In this document: piece by piece, positions 6,786 through 15,980 of the stretch | Layout of the letters: each line of letters opens with the position of its first letter | Numbering within the stretch: the stretch's first letter is position 1 | Origin: Streptomyces sp. NBC_00190 | GTDB taxonomy: Bacteria; Actinomycetota; Actinomycetes; Streptomycetales; Streptomycetaceae | Direction of reading: 5' to 3' | DNA: 64,000 nucleotides | Assembly: GCF_036203305.1 (NCBI RefSeq) | Contig: NZ_CP108131.1 | Location: 620,001-684,000 of the forward strand | Made by a program: the position numbers and the translations under genes | Notes under the pieces: model-generated | What the model saw: only the letters and a program-made list of their open reading frames with translations | Database searches by the model: none | Told to the model about the DNA's origin: nothing

Positions 6786-8813
6786 ATGGCCGTCATTTCC
6801 GCTTCCTCTTCCTCAGCACCCTCCGAGAACGACAACCAGGCCAACGGCATCCCGGCCGCCGAGCCTCCAGGGCCCGACACCCGGATCGTGCGGGCCGCCA
6901 TCCACCCCGCGATCGGCGTCGCCCGGGTCGGCGACAGCGTCGACGAGTTCTTCCTCGCCCCCGAGACCGAAGACGGGCCCCCGCTGCCCGCCGGCTCGTA
7001 CAAGGACGCGACCGGCGCCCTGAAACGGCAGGCGGCCCGGTTCCGGGTATACGGCTACAACGCGGCCGGAGAGCCGGTGGCCGAACTCACCGCGGACAAC
7101 GCCGAGGTGCGCTGGACCGTGCACGTCGCCAACAAGAAGGCCGCCTGGTACCAGTTCCAGCTGGCCCTGGACATCCCCGAGGCCGCCCAGGCGGACGAGA
7201 GCCAACTGCGCAACCCCCTGGTCGCCGGTCCGGACCGCCCCAAGCTGATCATCGACCCGGGCTGCCGTTCCGTAGGCGGCCGCGACCGCGCCGGCCGTCC
7301 CGAACTGCGCTTCGACACCGGGACGTTCCTCCGCATCCCGGTCTACCTCGGCGAGCTGCGCACCGACGGGGCGGGACGGCTGATCTTCCTCGGCGGCCGG
7401 GGCGTCTCCGAGTCCGTCGATTTCAAGGAGGCCGAGACCTTCGCCAACAACGACGGCTGGTACGACGACATCTCCGACGGCCCGGTCACCGCCGAGGTCC
7501 GGGTCGACGGCCGCGCGCTGCCGGTCGAACCGGCCTGGGTGGTGGTCGGCCCGCCCAACTACGCCCCCGAGCTGAAGTCCGTACGCACGCTGTACGACCT
7601 CGTCCGCGACGCGTTCACCACGTCCGGAGCGCTCCCCGAACCGGCACAGGTCTCCTTCACCCACGACATCCTGCCCATCCTGCGCCGCCTGTGCGACCTG
7701 CAGTGGGTCAACCAGGGCCTGGCCACCCTGTTCGGGCACGGCGGACGTGAACACTTCCTCGACCCCGACCTGCTGGCCGCCCTCTCCGACCCCGGCCCAC
7801 GCCACGAGGAGCTGCGCCGGCAGATCTCGAAGACCATGCGCGACCCCGACCGGGACGGCAGTTCACCGATTCCCTGGCCACCCGTCTACGGCGACGCGAT
7901 GAGCCTGCCGCCCGTCTCTGCACGCCAGCACCTGGCCCTCTCGCCGCTCCAGACACGGCTGTTGGCGCGCTGGACCCGCGGCGATTTCGTCCCCGACCAC
8001 GTCCTCGGCGGCGACAGCACGCCCACGGAACTCGACCGGCTGCCGCTCGCCGCCCGGCCCGCCGCCCTGGACCGCGCGGCGCTGTCGTTCTGCCTCGCCG
8101 ACGCCTTCCACCCGGGCTGCGAGATCACCTGGCCGATGCGTCACACCACGCTGTACAGCGCGCCGTTCCGCATCCGCCACCGCCCGGAGAGCAACCCCGA
8201 GCGCTCCTACGGCAGGGTGCTCACCCCGCAGACCGCCCTGGCGTACGACGGGCCGCTGTACGCCCAGGGACCCGGCGACCTGACCCGCTGGATGGCCGTG
8301 CCCTGGCAGACGGACACCGCGAGCTGCCGCTCCGGGTACGAGCGCCGGTACGACCCGTACCTGCCGACGTTCTGGCCCGCCCGGGTGCCCAACCACGTCC
8401 TCGCAGAGGAGGACTACCGGATCGCCGTCGACACCACGCGCCCGCGCGAGGAGCGGCTCGCGGCGTTCGCGCGGCGCTCCCCCTGGGACCGCTGGCTGCC
8501 CCCGCCCTACAAGGCCACCATCAACGCCATGGTGAAGGACTTCGGCCGGCTCGGCCTGGTCGAACGCCGTCCGGGCGTCACCGACGACCCTCTGCTGCCC
8601 GCCGAGATGCTCGTCGAGTCCGAAGTCTCCTTCCCCGCCGAGCCGGCCCCGCCGCCCGCCCGCAACCTGTTGACCCTGCATGTGCCGCTCGCCGCCGACG
8701 AGCGGCTGCGTGACGCCGTCCTGGCGACCGCCGTCGCCCTCGCCGAGGAACCCGACGAGGAGCTGTCGGCCGGCTACATCGAGAAGGTCGCCCGCTTCCC
8801 GGGCAACCGATGA
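6786..8813 (+). CDS. LodA/GoxA-like cysteine tryptophylquinone (CTQ) oxidase
   Basis: A 675-residue member of the LodA family, in which a Cys and a Trp are cross-linked into CTQ. The enzyme then oxidises amino acids (lysine epsilon-oxidase, glycine oxidase), releasing H2O2. Family marks are HPAIGVARVGDS near the N-terminus, FNNDGWYDDISDGPVTAEV-like sequence in the middle (ANNDGWYDDISDGPV) and FHPGCEITWPMR. The last provides the presumed CTQ Cys445. Trp507 in WMAVPWQ lies 62 residues later, close to the 65-residue spacing in LodA. The start at 6786 has GGGAG 8 nt upstream. There is no export signal. The following gene is a LodB-type flavoprotein, the partner needed for CTQ formation. Substrate unknown; antimicrobial H2O2 production is possible by analogy. 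Confidence 0.88.
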   Translation: MAVISASSSSAPSENDNQANGIPAAEPPGPDTRIVRAAIHPAIGVARVGDSVDEFFLAPETEDGPPLPAGSYKDATGALKRQAARFRVYGYNAAGEPVAELTADNAEVRWTVHVANKKAAWYQFQLALDIPEAAQADESQLRNPLVAGPDRPKLIIDPGCRSVGGRDRAGRPELRFDTGTFLRIPVYLGELRTDGAGRLIFLGGRGVSESVDFKEAETFANNDGWYDDISDGPVTAEVRVDGRALPVEPAWVVVGPPNYAPELKSVRTLYDLVRDAFTTSGALPEPAQVSFTHDILPILRRLCDLQWVNQGLATLFGHGGREHFLDPDLLAALSDPGPRHEELRRQISKTMRDPDRDGSSPIPWPPVYGDAMSLPPVSARQHLALSPLQTRLLARWTRGDFVPDHVLGGDSTPTELDRLPLAARPAALDRAALSFCLADAFHPGCEITWPMRHTTLYSAPFRIRHRPESNPERSYGRVLTPQTALAYDGPLYAQGPGDLTRWMAVPWQTDTASCRSGYERRYDPYLPTFWPARVPNHVLAEEDYRIAVDTTRPREERLAAFARRSPWDRWLPPPYKATINAMVKDFGRLGLVERRPGVTDDPLLPAEMLVESEVSFPAEPAPPPARNLLTLHVPLAADERLRDAVLATAVALAEEPDEELSAGYIEKVARFPGNR

Positions 8814-8847
8814 CCCGGCACACGGCAGCCGGCCCCGGCGGCCGACG

Positions 8848-9993
8848 GTGACGCGTCACGAGGTGTACGACGCGGTCGTCGCCGGCGGAGGGCCGGCCGG
8901 AGCGGTGGCCGCCCTCGTGCTCGCGCGGGCCGGGCGGCGCGTGGCGATCGTGGACGACCCTCCCGCGCCCGCGGGGGGCGCCCACAAGGTCGGCGAAAGC
9001 CTGCCGTCGGCCGCCGCCCCGCTGCTGCGCGACCTGGGCCTGTGGCCCGACGGCACCGCCGCGCCCCATCTGCGCTCGACCGGGATGTACGTCTCCTGGG
9101 GCTCGCCCGCGCTGTACGAGCGCAGTCCGGTGCAGGACCCGTACGGCGCGGGGTGGCAGCTGGACCGCCTCCGCTTCGACGCGTTCCTGCGGGAGGCCGC
9201 CCACGCGGCGGGTGCCGAGCCGCTCCGGGGGCAGGCCGTGGACGCCGTGGACGACGGCCCCGGCCTGCGCCTGCTCGTGCGCCAGGAGCACGGCACACGG
9301 GAGCTGGGCTGCGCCTGGGCCGTCGACGCGACGGGACGGCGCGCGGCCCTCGCCCGGCGTCGAGCGGTCCGCCGGCGCCAGGACCGGCTCGTGGCCGTCC
9401 ACGTCCTGCTGCCACGTCAAGACCCGGCGGTCGGCGGGCAGTCGGACCGGGAGGCCAGGACCGTCGTCGAAGCGGTGCCCGGCGGATGGTGGTACACGAC
9501 GCTGACCCCCGTGGGCCGGATCGTCGCCCATCTGACGGACCCCGACATCGCCGACCCCCGTCTGCGCACCCCCGACGGGTTCCTGCGCGCAGCCCTGCAC
9601 ACCCGGTACATCGGCGCCCGCCTCACGGCCGGGGACCTCTCCGGCCCGCCGGCTCCGCGCTGGAGCGCCGCCCACGGTATGCGCCTCGCGCCGTACGCCG
9701 GCCCGGGCTGGATCGCCGCAGGTGACGCGGCGCTGGCCTTCGACCCGCTCTCCTCACAGGGCATCCTCACCGCCCTGCACAGCGGAGCCCGCGCCGGCCT
9801 CGCCGCGGCCCTGTGCCTCGCGGGCGCGCCGCCCCGCCCGGTCCTGGCCTCGTACACGGACTTCCTCGACGGCATCGACGCCGCCTACGTACGCCACCAC
9901 GCGGAGGCGTACGCGGCGGAAACCCGTTGGCCGGAACTGCCGTTCTGGCAACGGCGGGGGCCCGTCCGGGAACCGGCGGACGTGCACACGTAG
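8848..9993 (+). CDS. LodB-like flavoprotein, maturase of the CTQ oxidase
   Basis: FAD-dependent protein of the tryptophan-halogenase/geranylgeranyl reductase-like fold. In LodA/LodB pairs this partner is required for post-translational generation of the quinone cofactor. The N-terminus reads VYDAVVAGGGPAGAVAALVLARAGRRV (GxGxxG), followed by KVGESLP typical of this clade. The second FAD motif is AAGDAALAFDPLSSQG near residues 290-305. At 381 residues it is of normal length. The start is the GTG at 8848, the only in-frame start close to the Rossmann strand; its Shine-Dalgarno is weak. With just 34 nt after the oxidase, co-transcription and coupled expression are expected. It converges on the serine hydrolase gene. 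Confidence 0.85.
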   Translation: MTRHEVYDAVVAGGGPAGAVAALVLARAGRRVAIVDDPPAPAGGAHKVGESLPSAAAPLLRDLGLWPDGTAAPHLRSTGMYVSWGSPALYERSPVQDPYGAGWQLDRLRFDAFLREAAHAAGAEPLRGQAVDAVDDGPGLRLLVRQEHGTRELGCAWAVDATGRRAALARRRAVRRRQDRLVAVHVLLPRQDPAVGGQSDREARTVVEAVPGGWWYTTLTPVGRIVAHLTDPDIADPRLRTPDGFLRAALHTRYIGARLTAGDLSGPPAPRWSAAHGMRLAPYAGPGWIAAGDAALAFDPLSSQGILTALHSGARAGLAAALCLAGAPPRPVLASYTDFLDGIDAAYVRHHAEAYAAETRWPELPFWQRRGPVREPADVHT

Positions 9994-10027
9994 GGGGTGC
10001 GGTCGGTCGTACCGGCGTGGCGCCGCG

Positions 10028-11191
10028 TCAGTCGCACAGAGCTGCCGTCTGCACTTTAGCCAGCCCCGTACCGAGCGGGATGGGCGTCTTCTTCTTGAGC
10101 TCCGCGCCGAGGTCGTAGACGTTGACGGCGACGGCCAACTGGCGCTTACCGTCGGCGGTGGTGAGGGAGAAACTGGTGAAACCGGGTCCGGCTCCGTCGG
10201 TCGCCCATGCCTCGACCCGCTTGGCGCCCGGCTCCGAGCCGCAGGCCACGTCCACGCGCCGCACGCCGAGTCCGTACGGGTCGGCGCCGGGCAACCGCAC
10301 CGTGGTCAGGAGTTCGCGTTGTTCGGCGGGGCGCAGCAGCTTGCCGGAGAACAGGGCCCGATGGAAACGGGCCAGGTCGTCGACGGTGGAGATCATCGCA
10401 CCCGCGGTCCAGTCGTACGACGGGCTGAACCGGGTCACGTCCCGGCCCTGGAGGTCGTACCCGTGCAGGTGAGGGCCGTGGATGGCTGGGTTGGTCACCG
10501 GAAAGGAAGTGTTCTCGAGGCCGAGCGGGTCGAGAATCCGTCGGCGGATCTCGGCGGGCGCGCTGTGGCCTGCGGCGGCCTCGATCACCAGACCGGCGAG
10601 CAGATAGTTGGTGTTGGAGTAGTTCCAACCCTCCCCGGGCACGAAGTCCGGCCCGTGCCGGACGGCACGGGCGATCACCTCCCGCGGGGTGTAGACGTAG
10701 TCCCATTCGTGGCGGTCCAGGTAGGGGGCGAAGAACTCCGGCTCGTTGGTGGGGTCGTAGATCCCCGAGGTGTGGTTGAGCAGCTGCCGGATGGTGATGG
10801 CCTCGCCGTCGCTGCCGTTCCCCTGGACGACGCCGGGCAGCCACCTCTCCACACTGTCGTCGAGCGAGAGCCGTCGTTCGCCCGCGAGCTGCAGGAGCAC
10901 CGTCGACACGAATGCCTTGGTGTTGCTGGCAGTGCGGAACCGGTGGTCCGGCCGGGCGCGCTCGCCGCTGGCCTTGTTCGCGAGCCCGGCCGCCGCCCGT
11001 GACTCCCGCTCTCCGTTCCTGGCGTAGGCCACGGCACCCGGGAATCCGTCCGCGACTGCCTGCTCCAGGGCCTCCTGGAGACCGGCGGGCGGTACCGGCG
11101 CCGGCTGCGCCGCAGCCGCCGGGAAGATCCCCGATACCGCAACCACGCATGTTCCCGCCCACAGCGCCGCTGCCCGTGCACCTGCTGTCAA
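10028..11191 (-). CDS. Secreted serine hydrolase, beta-lactamase class C / DD-peptidase-like
   Basis: 387-residue exported protein of the PF00144 family, related to R61 DD-peptidase and esterases. The TTG start at 11191 opens an ideal Sec signal (AALWAGTCVVAVSGIFPAAAAQPA). The active-site SxxK is SNTK in RTASNTKAFVSTV, and the YxN motif is YSNTNY. The third motif, normally HxG/KTG before a strand, is replaced by WATDGAGPGFTSFSL, so it may not be a canonical penicillin-binding enzyme. The reading HTSGIYD and GLENTSF fits the family. The substrate could be a peptidoglycan peptide, a D-amino-acid ester or a lactone. It lies downstream of the PLD promoter direction but with its own upstream region. 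Confidence 0.88.
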   Translation of the reverse strand: MTAGARAAALWAGTCVVAVSGIFPAAAAQPAPVPPAGLQEALEQAVADGFPGAVAYARNGERESRAAAGLANKASGERARPDHRFRTASNTKAFVSTVLLQLAGERRLSLDDSVERWLPGVVQGNGSDGEAITIRQLLNHTSGIYDPTNEPEFFAPYLDRHEWDYVYTPREVIARAVRHGPDFVPGEGWNYSNTNYLLAGLVIEAAAGHSAPAEIRRRILDPLGLENTSFPVTNPAIHGPHLHGYDLQGRDVTRFSPSYDWTAGAMISTVDDLARFHRALFSGKLLRPAEQRELLTTVRLPGADPYGLGVRRVDVACGSEPGAKRVEAWATDGAGPGFTSFSLTTADGKRQLAVAVNVYDLGAELKKKTPIPLGTGLAKVQTAALCD

Positions 11192-11311
11192 CGTTCCTGC
11201 TCCCGCCTCTGTTGCCTGTGCCGTTCAAGCTCAGAGTGCCGGGCCGCCCCACCCGGCGCCCATCCTGCTGACGCCCGGCCGGTACGGGGGTTATCCCTAG
11301 GAGTGAACACC

Positions 11312-11341
11312 AGGCCCCGGGAGCAGTGGGTCCCGGGGCCT
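11312..11341 (-). terminator. Hairpin terminator after phospholipase D
   Basis: Perfect 11-bp GC-rich inverted repeat (11312-11322 and 11331-11341) with an 8-nt loop, 27 nt beyond the stop codon of the phospholipase D gene on the minus strand. It separates that gene from the serine hydrolase gene. Confidence 0.75.
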
Positions 11342-11367
11342 CGGGTGGAAGAGTCGCGCCGGTCGGC

Positions 11368-12978
11368 TCAGGCTGCGGGGCAGATGCCCTGCTCGTAGTC
11401 GACGGTGGCGGTCTGGCGGGAGTACTGCCACTGCGGGTTCAGCAGCTGGGTCGTGAGCTGCCGGGCGGCGTCGGGGCTTTCGACGACGTACCCGAAGTCC
11501 TGGAGCCAGGCGGGATAGAGGTTCTTCGAGCCGAGGTAGAACGTCGAGTCGTCGACCGCGACCACCTTGTGGTGCTGGGCGTACGGGTGGCCGTCCGCCC
11601 AGGTCGGCGCGGACGAGCTGCGGAAGGTGGCCAGCTGGAGGTTCGAGCACATCGTCGTGCGCGCCGTGCCGCGGTCGCCGGTGACCAGGGCGAGACGGTC
11701 GCGAAGGGTGTCGCTGATCTCGGAGAGGGACTTGATCTGGGAGTAGCCCCCGCTGCCGACGGCGCCCCGGTTGGCGGGATCGCTGACGACGATGCGGACC
11801 TTCACCCCGGCTGCCAGCTTGGCGGCGAGGGCGTCGTACACGCGGATGTCGTAGCGCGGCAGCGGCGGGCAGGTCGCGTTGACGTCCTGCTGGGAGATCT
11901 CGATGTGCCGGCCGGCGGTGGAGATCAGGGTCCGCAGCGCGCTCTCCTCCGGGTTGACCGTGTCGTAGTCCCGGTCGGCGTTGGTGTTGTCGTGGAGCCC
12001 GACGACGCACTTGGTGTCGGGTGCGGTGGGCAGCTGGGGCCGGAAGGCCGAGACCGGGTCGTTGCGCAGGATGCCCACTCCGAGCCCGCCGACGGCGATG
12101 ACGGGCACGTCGCCCTGGGGCGCCGGGGCCGCAGCGGCCTTCGGCATCGACGGCATGCAGGCGGCGCCGTTGGAGGAGGCGAACCAGACGCTGGCGATGT
12201 TGTTCTTGTTCTGGCAGGTCCAGGACCACAACTCGTCGAGGTAGCGGCCCGCCGAGGCGGCGCCGGGCCCCTTCAGCGCCAGGTCGACGTCGGCCACCGG
12301 GTGGCTGGTCTCCAGGTAGTCGTCCTTCCAGCTGTTGATCCCGCCCGTGACCACCGACTGGCCGTCGACCAGGAGGATTTTGGAGTGGTTCCAGGAGAAC
12401 GCGGTCTTCGAGGTCGTCATCGAGGCGACGGTGAGGTCGATGTTCCGCGCGTCGTCACCGAGTTTCGCGACGAGTTCGTCCCGGTACTTCGACGGCACCA
12501 CGTTGAGGTGGTAGATCGGCGCGGCGCCCACGAGGACACGCACCTTGAGCTTGTTGCCCCGCGCCGCCGACGCCTTCAGACCGGAGACGAGGGCGTCCTG
12601 GAACGCGCCGTTCGGGAACGGCGCCAGAGTGGATATGTCGACGGTCTGCTTCGCCTGGGCGACGTTCTCGGAGATCTTCGACAGCAGGCGTTCGGTACCG
12701 GGCCGCTGCGTGCACGCACTGTCGCCCCAGCAACCGGGGGTCTGGAGCAGCCAGTCTCCACCGCCGGGTGTCGAGGCGTCCAGGGCATTGCCGGCGGTGC
12801 GTTCCCAGACTCTTCCCTCAAGACCGGGTGAGACCCGGCGGAGTTCCTGTTCGACGGAGTCGAGGTGCGGGGTCTGAGCGGCCGCCGCCGGGACGGCGGG
12901 CAGCAGCACGAGCAGGGCAGCGGCGGCCGCGGCTCGGGTGGTGAGACGGGTGGGCCGAAGCGGGCTGGGGCGGAGCAA
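11368..12978 (-). CDS. pld: Secreted phospholipase D
   Basis: 536-residue extracellular enzyme that hydrolyses or transphosphatidylates phosphatidylcholine, as in the well-known Streptomyces PLDs. A Sec signal is clear ([25 protein letters not shown]). Two HKD motifs are intact: HSKILLVD at residues 198-205 with GGINSW after it, and HHKVVAVD at 469-476 followed by [10 protein letters not shown]. The bilobal spacing and size match the family. The TTG start at 12978 is supported by AAGGA about 7 nt upstream and by the signal peptide. Cysteines (W-C-W pattern around 83-89, C254, C274, C324, C370, C444) suggest disulfides. The upstream region shows a CTATC-N5-GATAG dyad at 13066-13080 that may be an operator. 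Confidence 0.95.
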   Translation of the reverse strand: MLRPSPLRPTRLTTRAAAAAALLVLLPAVPAAAAQTPHLDSVEQELRRVSPGLEGRVWERTAGNALDASTPGGGDWLLQTPGCWGDSACTQRPGTERLLSKISENVAQAKQTVDISTLAPFPNGAFQDALVSGLKASAARGNKLKVRVLVGAAPIYHLNVVPSKYRDELVAKLGDDARNIDLTVASMTTSKTAFSWNHSKILLVDGQSVVTGGINSWKDDYLETSHPVADVDLALKGPGAASAGRYLDELWSWTCQNKNNIASVWFASSNGAACMPSMPKAAAAPAPQGDVPVIAVGGLGVGILRNDPVSAFRPQLPTAPDTKCVVGLHDNTNADRDYDTVNPEESALRTLISTAGRHIEISQQDVNATCPPLPRYDIRVYDALAAKLAAGVKVRIVVSDPANRGAVGSGGYSQIKSLSEISDTLRDRLALVTGDRGTARTTMCSNLQLATFRSSSAPTWADGHPYAQHHKVVAVDDSTFYLGSKNLYPAWLQDFGYVVESPDAARQLTTQLLNPQWQYSRQTATVDYEQGICPAA

Positions 12979-13315
12979 TGTGAGTTCCTTGCAAGAGGGG
13001 TGGCCGTCACCGCGTCCCCCGTATCGGGACCTGACGGGGCGACAGGCGAGATCAACTCGCAGAAACTATCAGCCCGATAGACGACGTAATCACCTCGTAT
13101 ATCGGATTCGGCCAAGCGACTCCACGGTGCGCCCGCCGGCCGGACGCCGAACCTGCCCGGACGCGGATCAGGGTGCCGCGCGGGAGCCCTAAACCATCCA
13201 CAACCACCTTTAAATGTACGACAGTTACCGAAACGATCAAGCTTGCGTTTCGCATCGCTGATCTGGAACCCTCCGTTCAACTTGCCCGTCGCACGAGTAA
13301 CGGAGGAATCCCCAC
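12979..13315. promoter_or_regulatory. Divergent promoter region between pld and a secreted-protein gene
   Basis: 337 nt without a gene, less GC-rich than its surroundings. Two dyads stand out: CTATC-AGCCC-GATAG (13066-13080), nearer pld, and CGAAACG-N10-CGTTTCG (13229-13235 / 13246-13252), about 65 nt before the plus-strand start. A weak Shine-Dalgarno-like GGAGGAATC immediately precedes the ATG at 13316. Confidence 0.5.
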
Positions 13316-14911
13316 ATGCCCATACGACGAACACGTCGCGTCTGGCCCACGGCATGCGCCGCGGCCGCGCTCGCGTTCACCGGCCTCGCGGCACCGGCCC
13401 AGGCCGAGAACCTTCCGCCGGACATACCGGCGTCCTGGATCCAGGAGCCCCGTACGGCCGAGAGCAGCACCACGCCGTACACCGCCCGCGCCATGGCCGC
13501 TCCCGGAGGCGCGGCCTCGGCCGGTGACTTCACGCTGTCGCCCGGCGCGTTGAACACCGAGACCACCCAGCGGGTCGCCCGCCTGGACTCGGTGCTGCCC
13601 AAGTCGGGAGTGCAGAACCTGCTGGCCGGCGCCAACCGCACCGCCCAACCGTGGTGCTCCCGCGACCCCTTCGGCACCGCACCGGACCCGGACATCAAGT
13701 ACTGCCTGCAGAACGACGACTCCGTCTCGCAGGAGTGGGTGCCCCAGGGCTTCACGGGCGTCTCCGACGCCAAGGACAACGAGCTGTGGGGCGACGCCGG
13801 GAACATCCAGCTGTTCGCGTCCTACGACGGCTGGGACCCGGGCCGGGAGACCGACCCGAACCCGGCGACCGGCGACTGCACCACCGCCGAGCTCGAGGCC
13901 AACGACGCCTGCAACCAGAAGGGCGTCCGGATCACCTTCGTGCAGAGCCGGACCAACCCGGCCACCGGCAGCCCCGAGGTCAAATACCGGCACGTCCTTC
14001 TGGGCTGGACCTATGTGAACTCCGCCGACCACGTCTCCTTCGACGGTCTGCACGCGTCCGAGTACCCCATCCAAAAGGGCGTCCACGCAGGCGGCATCGT
14101 CTGGTACGGCAACTACCTCTACGTCGCGGACACCCGCAACGGCCTGCGCGTCTTCGACATGCGCACCATCATGGACCTGGATCCGGACGGCGACCCCAGC
14201 ACGCACGACGCGATGGGCGCCGACACCGACGGCGTGACGACCACCTCCAACACCGAGGACAAGACGAAGGTCGGCCGGCACGACAACGTCTGGTACAGCT
14301 TCGGTTACCGCTACGTGATGCCGCAGGTGGCCGCGTGGAAATTCAGTGCGACGCAGAGCAACCCCCTGGGTTCCTACGCCTGCGTCTCCACCGGCGCCCC
14401 GAAGGCCTCCTACATCTCGCTGGACCGCAGCACCGTCCCGGACCGCCTGATCATGGGTGAGTACTGCCGCCCGGAGAGCGGCTACCCGTCCACCGGCCGC
14501 ATCGCCTCCTATCCGGTCGCGGCCCTGGAGGGGCGCTCCGCCGACGTTCCCTCGGAAGGCTGGTCCAACTACCTGCCCATGCCCAACGGCGGCGCCCAGG
14601 GCGCGGCGGCGTACAACGGCACGCTGTACGTGAACGAGTCCAAGGGCACGGACGAGCCGGGCAACCTGTGGCGCTACAAGTGGAGCAACGGCCAGCTGGT
14701 CCAGGAAGGGCAGGCCGTGAAGACCGCCCGGGGCGCCGAGGACCTCTACGTCGAGCGGGGCACGGGACGGTTGTGGTCCCTCTCCGAACACCGCCCCGGG
14801 GCGGCGTCCGACTGCACGGCGAACCGTGACCCCGCCGATCCGGCGGGCACGGACTACTGCCAGCGCGTGCTCTACGCGCACAAGCTGAGCTGGCTCAACG
14901 GCCAGCCGTAG
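13316..14911 (+). CDS. Large secreted protein, probable beta-propeller fold, function unknown
   Basis: 531-residue exported protein. The signal peptide is MPIRRTRRVWPTACAAAALA followed by FTGLAAPAQA. The mature part is rich in strand-type motifs with Trp/Tyr and regularly spaced acidic loops: VHAGGIVWYGNYLYVADTRN, GLRVFDMRTI, PQVAAWKFS, NGTLYVNESKG. This suggests a propeller. DLDPDGDPSTHDA could be a Ca2+ loop. I recognise similar secreted proteins in Streptomyces but know no activity. The ATG follows GGAGGAATC at good spacing. The stretch EDLYVERGTGRLWSLSEHRP near the C-terminus again looks like a propeller blade. It is monocistronic, divergent from pld. Confidence 0.8.
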   Translation: MPIRRTRRVWPTACAAAALAFTGLAAPAQAENLPPDIPASWIQEPRTAESSTTPYTARAMAAPGGAASAGDFTLSPGALNTETTQRVARLDSVLPKSGVQNLLAGANRTAQPWCSRDPFGTAPDPDIKYCLQNDDSVSQEWVPQGFTGVSDAKDNELWGDAGNIQLFASYDGWDPGRETDPNPATGDCTTAELEANDACNQKGVRITFVQSRTNPATGSPEVKYRHVLLGWTYVNSADHVSFDGLHASEYPIQKGVHAGGIVWYGNYLYVADTRNGLRVFDMRTIMDLDPDGDPSTHDAMGADTDGVTTTSNTEDKTKVGRHDNVWYSFGYRYVMPQVAAWKFSATQSNPLGSYACVSTGAPKASYISLDRSTVPDRLIMGEYCRPESGYPSTGRIASYPVAALEGRSADVPSEGWSNYLPMPNGGAQGAAAYNGTLYVNESKGTDEPGNLWRYKWSNGQLVQEGQAVKTARGAEDLYVERGTGRLWSLSEHRPGAASDCTANRDPADPAGTDYCQRVLYAHKLSWLNGQP

Positions 14912-15031
14912 CCGGGGAGGCGGCCCCACCGGGGCTGGGGCGGCGGGGCCGGTAAGGACCGCCGCTCACCCCCGCCGGAACCGCGCGAAGGCTTCGCCCG
15001 GCCCCGCCCGGACAACCCGGTGAACACAAAC

Positions 15032-15074
15032 GGGATATTTCGTAGAAATACGGATTATATTTAGTTGATATCCC
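15032..15074. promoter_or_regulatory. AT-rich dyad, candidate operator/promoter of the TetR gene
   Basis: A striking AT-rich island in GC-rich DNA, bounded by GGGATAT (15032-15038) and ATATCCC (15068-15074), a perfect 7-bp inverted repeat. It contains TATATT-like sequence suited to a -10 box, 36 nt before the chosen TetR start. Autoregulation by the TetR protein is a reasonable inference. Confidence 0.5.
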
Positions 15075-15109
15075 TACATCACAGGGCCGCCCGTGATGGG
15101 AGTGCTGAC

Positions 15110-15853
15110 ATGGATGAGCGGGACACCCCGGAGAGGCGCAGGCGCCTGAGCCGCCCGCTGGTGCTCACCGCAGCCGTCGCCCTGGTCGACCGGGAAGGGC
15201 TCACAGCACTGACGATGCGGCGTCTCGCCGCCGACCTGGGCGTGGAGCCGATGGCCATCTACCGGTACACCGCCGGAAAGGACGCCCTGCTCGACGGCCT
15301 CGTCGAGGCCTTCTTCGCCGAGGTCAACGACCGGCTGCGGGCCTCGGCCGAAGGGGGCCCCGACGACGGAGAGACCACGCCGGGCAGCCCGTCCTGGCGC
15401 GCCGAACTGCGCCGCATCTCCCGCGCCTTCGCCGCCGCGGTGCACGCCCACCCGGAGATCCTGCCCGTGGTGGCCACGCGCCCGCTCAGCGTGCCGGTGG
15501 CCCGGCGCCCGGCGCCGGTGCTCAAGCTCTGCGAGCACATCCTGGAGGTACTCGGCCGGGCCGGCTTCGACGACGCCACCGCGCTGACGATCTACCGCGC
15601 CTTCGTGGCCTGGAACCTCGGCTGCCTGCTCGTGGACAAACGCCAGGTGGTCGACAACCCCGAGGAGCCGGACCTCATGCTGCGCCTGGGCCTGCACCTG
15701 ATGCCCGCCGCCGAGTACCCGCGGCTGCGCGCACTCGTCCCGCGACTGGCCGAGTACGACGACGAGCAGGAACTGATCGCGGGCCTCGACTGTTTGCTCA
15801 GCCGGTTGCCCGAGGCGCCCCTTGACTCGTTCTACGGCGGAAGCGCAGGCTGA
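15110..15853 (+). CDS. TetR-family transcriptional regulator
   Basis: 247-residue repressor-type protein. The helix-turn-helix occupies about residues 12-60 (RPLVLTAAVALVDREGLTAL, MRRLAADLGVEPMAIYRYTA, with the GVEPMAIYRY recognition helix). The C-terminal ligand domain resembles the TetR_C_1 class found in tetracycline-type regulators. The start at 15110 is favoured by GGGAG 7 nt upstream over an ATG at 15065. Ten nucleotides after its stop begins the GTACAC-N10-CATGTAC motif. That motif recurs upstream of the opposing operon at 20.1 kb, which makes this gene the nearest candidate for its cognate regulator. Not proven: the AT-rich dyad before its own start is a different sequence. Confidence 0.85.
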   Translation: MDERDTPERRRRLSRPLVLTAAVALVDREGLTALTMRRLAADLGVEPMAIYRYTAGKDALLDGLVEAFFAEVNDRLRASAEGGPDDGETTPGSPSWRAELRRISRAFAAAVHAHPEILPVVATRPLSVPVARRPAPVLKLCEHILEVLGRAGFDDATALTIYRAFVAWNLGCLLVDKRQVVDNPEEPDLMLRLGLHLMPAAEYPRLRALVPRLAEYDDEQELIAGLDCLLSRLPEAPLDSFYGGSAG

Positions 15854-15862
15854 GAGTACAAA

Positions 15863-15885
15863 GTACACATCGAACATACATGTAC
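15863..15885. promoter_or_regulatory. Spaced dyad A (GTACAC-N10-CATGTAC) upstream of the carboxypeptidase operon
   Basis: GTACAC (15863-15868), ten bases, CATGTAC (15879-15885): near-perfect inverted symmetry of the outer half-sites (GTACAY / RTGTAC). It lies 95 nt before the first gene of the plus-strand operon. The identical half-sites with the same spacing occur at 20086-20108. Confidence 0.6.
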
Positions 15886-15980
15886 ATGTCTGCCTGTGTG
15901 CGTATATCTCAGCGTGCGCGCCGTCCCGGCTGCTTTGACACCGCTGATGTGAGCCCGACGGCGCCCGAGGGAGGCCCGTC

